From the NCBI RefSeq assembly GCF_026262505.1, contig NC_067206.1, positions 9,978,268 through 10,042,267 on the forward strand: a DNA stretch of 64,000 nucleotides. Direction: 5' to 3'. This document shows, piece after piece, positions 61,362 to 64,000 of this stretch. The position numbers were made by a program, and so were the translations under genes. The stretch comes from Trichomonas vaginalis G3. Its lineage: Eukaryota; Parabasalia; Trichomonadida; Trichomonadidae. Position 1 is the first letter of the stretch. Every line of letters starts with the position of its first letter. The notes under the pieces are model-generated. The model made no database searches. It was not told the DNA's origin and saw only the letters and a list, made by a program, of their open reading frames with translations.

Positions 61362-62597
61362 ATGTACAGAATAGATGTTTCAGATTTTTATGACTTCCAA
61401 GCCTTCAGAAATATGTGTCCATTTAGAGACTATAACAAAGCAGTCGAGAATTTGAAACGTTTAGTCATTTATGTTGACTCTGCCCCAGAATGTTATGTTA
61501 TGAAAGAATGGGATGTTGTCTTTAACAAACCTAAAGCAACAATAGTGTCTGAACAAGAATGTAGACAGAAACTTAAGAAAATAAAAGTCGTACAAGTTGG
61601 CATGAAGATGTTAGATGCTTGGGATATCTTATTGTCAAAGTTAGAAGATTTTTCAGTTCGAGGTATAAAGTTTTATACACCTTCTCCAAACTTCTATTCT
61701 ATCTTCACTGGATATAAATACGAACAAGTAGAATGGAAACACAGTATTATAGAAGCTTGGTTAGACCATGTCAAAGAAATTATATGCAATGGAAACGAAA
61801 GAGTCTATGAGTATATCTTATGTTGGTTTGCAAATATCTTACAACATCCAAGTGCTAAAAATGAAACTGCTCTCATTATAATTGGAAAACAAGGAACTGG
61901 TAAGAACACATTCTTTACAGATATCTTATGCAAACTATTAGAAGGTTATTCGAACCCTAATATGACAAACTTAGAAAACATCTGCGGTAAATTTAACTCT
62001 TCAATTGAGAATATGAAACTTATAGTTTGCAATGAACTTCAAAGTATAGATACAACAAAAATTTTGAACTCAGATGCTTTGAAGAGTCTTATAACAGACA
62101 AAGTTGGAGTTGTTGAAAGAAAATATAAAGACCAAAGAGTTTGTGAAAATGTTGCAAACTTCATTATGGTTTCAAACAATGCTGTTCCGATGAAGTTAGA
62201 AAGTTCTGACAGAAGATATGTAGTTGTCAGAACGTCAGATTCTCATATGCAAGATACAGAATATTTTGACGACTTAGCAGAAACTTTGACACCTAACTTT
62301 TACAACCACTTGTTCTCATATTTCATGACATTAGATATTTCTAAGTTCAATCCAAGACAAATTCCACATACCGAAGAAAGACAAACATTGTTAGAAGCAA
62401 ACAAGAGTGTATATGAACTGTTTATAGATGAAACTGACTTTGAGTGTTTAGATGAAAGGTCATTGTACGATTCGTATAAACAATATTGTCAAGAATATGG
62501 TTATATGGCAGCTTCTAAACGAACATTCTTGGCAAATGTCAAAAGTCTTTTAGATGTTCAGAACGGCGTATATACAAAGAAAAATTTTTCTGAGTAA
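61362..62597 (+). CDS. Superfamily 3 helicase, D5-like (Maverick C)
   Basis: 411 residues. Walker A GKQGTGKN at about 175-182, Walker B-like LIVCNEL at about 220-226, and motif C NFIMVSNN at about 266-273 together define an SF3 replicative helicase of the poxvirus D5/phage-type group. The N-terminal ~140 residues show no recognisable primase motif, and a helical C-terminal region follows. It would unwind the element's DNA during replication. An AT-only leader (TTTTTATAAAA) precedes the ATG. The gene looks whole. Confidence 0.85.
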   Translation: MYRIDVSDFYDFQAFRNMCPFRDYNKAVENLKRLVIYVDSAPECYVMKEWDVVFNKPKATIVSEQECRQKLKKIKVVQVGMKMLDAWDILLSKLEDFSVRGIKFYTPSPNFYSIFTGYKYEQVEWKHSIIEAWLDHVKEIICNGNERVYEYILCWFANILQHPSAKNETALIIIGKQGTGKNTFFTDILCKLLEGYSNPNMTNLENICGKFNSSIENMKLIVCNELQSIDTTKILNSDALKSLITDKVGVVERKYKDQRVCENVANFIMVSNNAVPMKLESSDRRYVVVRTSDSHMQDTEYFDDLAETLTPNFYNHLFSYFMTLDISKFNPRQIPHTEERQTLLEANKSVYELFIDETDFECLDERSLYDSYKQYCQEYGYMAASKRTFLANVKSLLDVQNGVYTKKNFSE

Positions 62598-62632
62598 ATT
62601 TTAAAAAAATATTTTTTTATCCGATAGAAAAG

Positions 62633-63052
62633 ATGGCAAAATTCATCTCAGTAAATAAGTACATGACAGAAGTCAAAGATAAGTTAGCTCCATTCGCATA
62701 TTTGAATGTTTACTTCTACAATTTTGAAAAGTCTACATTTGACAAAATTTGGAACATTGCACCAGTTAAGTTTGCTGTTGTTAGAAAAAGTGGTGCGAAA
62801 TTTGAAGACTTATACATTGACGGTATGTTGACAGTCAAAGAAAATTTTGACAGAAAGTTCTCAAAACTCGAAGAAGGTAAAGCATACAAACTTGTTATAC
62901 CTTATGAACCAAAGAAAGCAGACGACTATGAATATTATGAGTCTAAGATAGTTGAAGTTCAAGGTAAATTGGGTAAAAAGATTTTAGAGTCTAAGCCAGT
63001 GTTTGCCCCTAAAGAGGAAGAGAACATTGACATTGACCCAGAAATGTTCTAA
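62633..63052 (+). CDS. Unknown Maverick C protein with acidic tail
   Basis: 139 residues, beta-rich (FAYLNVYFYNFEKSTFDKIW), with an acidic tail ENIDIDPEMF reminiscent in form of single-stranded-DNA-binding proteins, which often end acidic-aromatic. Its position right after the helicase fits a replication accessory role (inference). TTTTTTATCCGATAGAAAAG precedes the ATG. Confidence 0.55.
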   Translation: MAKFISVNKYMTEVKDKLAPFAYLNVYFYNFEKSTFDKIWNIAPVKFAVVRKSGAKFEDLYIDGMLTVKENFDRKFSKLEEGKAYKLVIPYEPKKADDYEYYESKIVEVQGKLGKKILESKPVFAPKEEENIDIDPEMF

Positions 63053-63068
63053 AAATAAAATTTTATTT

Positions 63069-63530
63069 TTACATGTCAAATTTCTTTTTCTCTGGAACTG
63101 GTTCAGGTTCTTTCTTCTCTTCTACTTTCTTTTCTTTCTTTTCTTTCTTTTCTCTCTTCTTCTTCTTTTCTGGTGGAGTTATGTCAAATTTCTCAGAACC
63201 ATATTTATGTAAAAGTTCTTTGTCCTTTAATAGCTCTTCTATTCTGTTTTCTATTTCATTTTCAAGAACAGCGCATGTGTCTTCTTTGCATTCTAAGAAC
63301 TTTTGTTGGACTTCATCTTTCCAATCGGCGTCATCTCTGTCAACAAGTCTGTCATTGACAAACTTAAAGACTTCTCTGCCTAATGTTTTATGGTTCTTGT
63401 CATATTCCCAGAAACAGAACTTTAGAACAAATTCACCTTTCTTGTTTACACTATGTAAGATTTTATGGTCGACAGATGTTTTAGAGTCGAAAAGCTTGTC
63501 TCGAATATAGATAGCGAAATCACTAGACAT
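63069..63530 (-). CDS. Unknown Maverick C protein with Lys/Glu-rich tail
   Basis: 153 residues. Globular N-terminal ~100 (MSSDFAIYIRDKLFDSKTSV), then a long KKEKKEKK/EPEP low-complexity tail ending KKKFDM. Convergent with the preceding gene. TTTTTATCTTTTAGAAA precedes the start, with only 36 bp to the divergent ATPase gene. Function unknown. Confidence 0.55.
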   Translation of the reverse strand: MSSDFAIYIRDKLFDSKTSVDHKILHSVNKKGEFVLKFCFWEYDKNHKTLGREVFKFVNDRLVDRDDADWKDEVQQKFLECKEDTCAVLENEIENRIEELLKDKELLHKYGSEKFDITPPEKKKKREKKEKKEKKVEEKKEPEPVPEKKKFDM

Positions 63531-63566
63531 TTTCTAAAAGATAAAAATTTTAATTTTTCTAAAAAT

Positions 63567-64000
63567 ATGTTAGAAAAAAAGTTTGCTGACATTGACAAAA
63601 AATTTGAGAATGTTTTAAACAAGAACAAGAGGAAGTTAGAAAATGCTCAGATAAAGCCTATACATGACAAGTTCTTATTTGCTCAGAATGGTATAACAGG
63701 TCTAATCGCACCACCTGGGTCGGGTAAGACTTTCACTTATCTTAAAATGGCTGCACAACAACAAGAACTAGATGAGAAGAACCCATTCTATGAGTTAGTT
63801 GTTATTTGTTCGACTTCTGGTCAATTTGACCAAACCGTCAATTCGTTCAAAGATATTATAAAGAAGTCTAAGTTAGTATGTATAAAGGATACTGAGTTGT
63901 TAGATTGGATAAAGAAGTACCAAAGAAGAGTTTTGAAGTATAATGCTATAAATGAGTATATAAATTCGAAGTTTAAAGACCCAAATGAGGAAATGCAGAG
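63567..64000 (+). CDS. Genome-packaging ATPase (A32/FtsK-like), N-terminal part (Maverick C)
   Basis: Open from the ATG at 63567 to the right edge. A Lys-rich N-terminus is followed by IAPPGSGKTF (Walker A, residues about 47-56) and ELVVICSTSGQFDQTVNSF, the pattern of A32-like packaging ATPases found in Mavericks and large DNA viruses. It would power DNA loading into the capsid (family knowledge). The rest lies outside the window. Confidence 0.8.
   Translation, partial: MLEKKFADIDKKFENVLNKNKRKLENAQIKPIHDKFLFAQNGITGLIAPPGSGKTFTYLKMAAQQQELDEKNPFYELVVICSTSGQFDQTVNSFKDIIKKSKLVCIKDTELLDWIKKYQRRVLKYNAINEYINSKFKDPNEEMQ

Overview
The window looks like nuclear DNA of a trichomonad, most likely Trichomonas vaginalis or a close relative. 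The evidence is AT-rich intergenic DNA, intronless host genes, a TCA+1YWW-type initiator 12 nt upstream of the enolase start, stop codons of the form TAAA, large single-pass surface proteins of the right-handed beta-helix/Pmp-like kind, and several Maverick (Polinton) elements in one 64 kb stretch. The species call rests on these features and remembered families, not on a database search.

Layout. 1 to about 5.5 kb: right-hand part of Maverick A (end of protein-primed DNA polymerase B, capsid genes, small genes). 5.45-6.5 kb: hairpins and a 505 bp MITE-like element ending just downstream of a tRNA-Ala(UGC) gene. 6.5-27 kb: host genes: three tRNA-Ala(UGC) genes, ribosomal protein eS6, an RRM gene with an in-frame stop, a coiled-coil protein, an NME7-type axonemal nucleoside diphosphate kinase, a 1298-residue membrane protein with a PAS-like region, a CARMIL-like leucine-rich protein, decayed surface-protein and solenoid fragments, a TA-flanked DNA transposon, and a 2-Cys peroxiredoxin ending in a CAAX-like CSLL. 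27-38.8 kb: two surface membrane proteins, enolase with an N-terminal docking-like extension, a PMT-family mannosyltransferase, a 1053-residue alpha-solenoid, and the 3' half of a coiled-coil gene that stops at Maverick B (38.8 to about 45.2 kb, minus orientation). 45.2-46.7 kb: unusual density of hairpins. 46.8-47.4 kb: 5' half of the same coiled-coil gene, running straight into Maverick C. A 25-N gap follows. 47.5-58.6 kb is an inverted second copy of 27.75-38.8 kb whose reading frames are broken throughout. From 58.6 kb to the end Maverick C continues with capsid, SF3 helicase and packaging-ATPase genes.

How it fits together. Two structural facts dominate the right half. First, an 11 kb host block is present twice in inverted orientation, with the second copy next to a 25-N gap and full of small indels. 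This looks more like unpolished gap-fill sequence than biology. Second, Mavericks B and C share about 2.26 kb in inverted orientation, and the two halves of one host coiled-coil gene abut exactly the two ends of that shared stretch. One inversion, real or made by the assembler, between the two Maverick copies would explain this.

The best candidates for undescribed biology are: a hairpin with paired (covarying) changes shared by Mavericks A and B; a TTTTTATC motif 8-12 nt upstream of many Maverick genes; a tight array of three hairpins at 46.37-46.61 kb; a peroxiredoxin with a prenylation-type tail; and an enolase carrying a Dpy-30/RIIa-like extension reminiscent of ENO4. NME7 in the same window gives a second link to the flagellum. 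The Maverick elements are treated here as fossils: family, extent and parts only.
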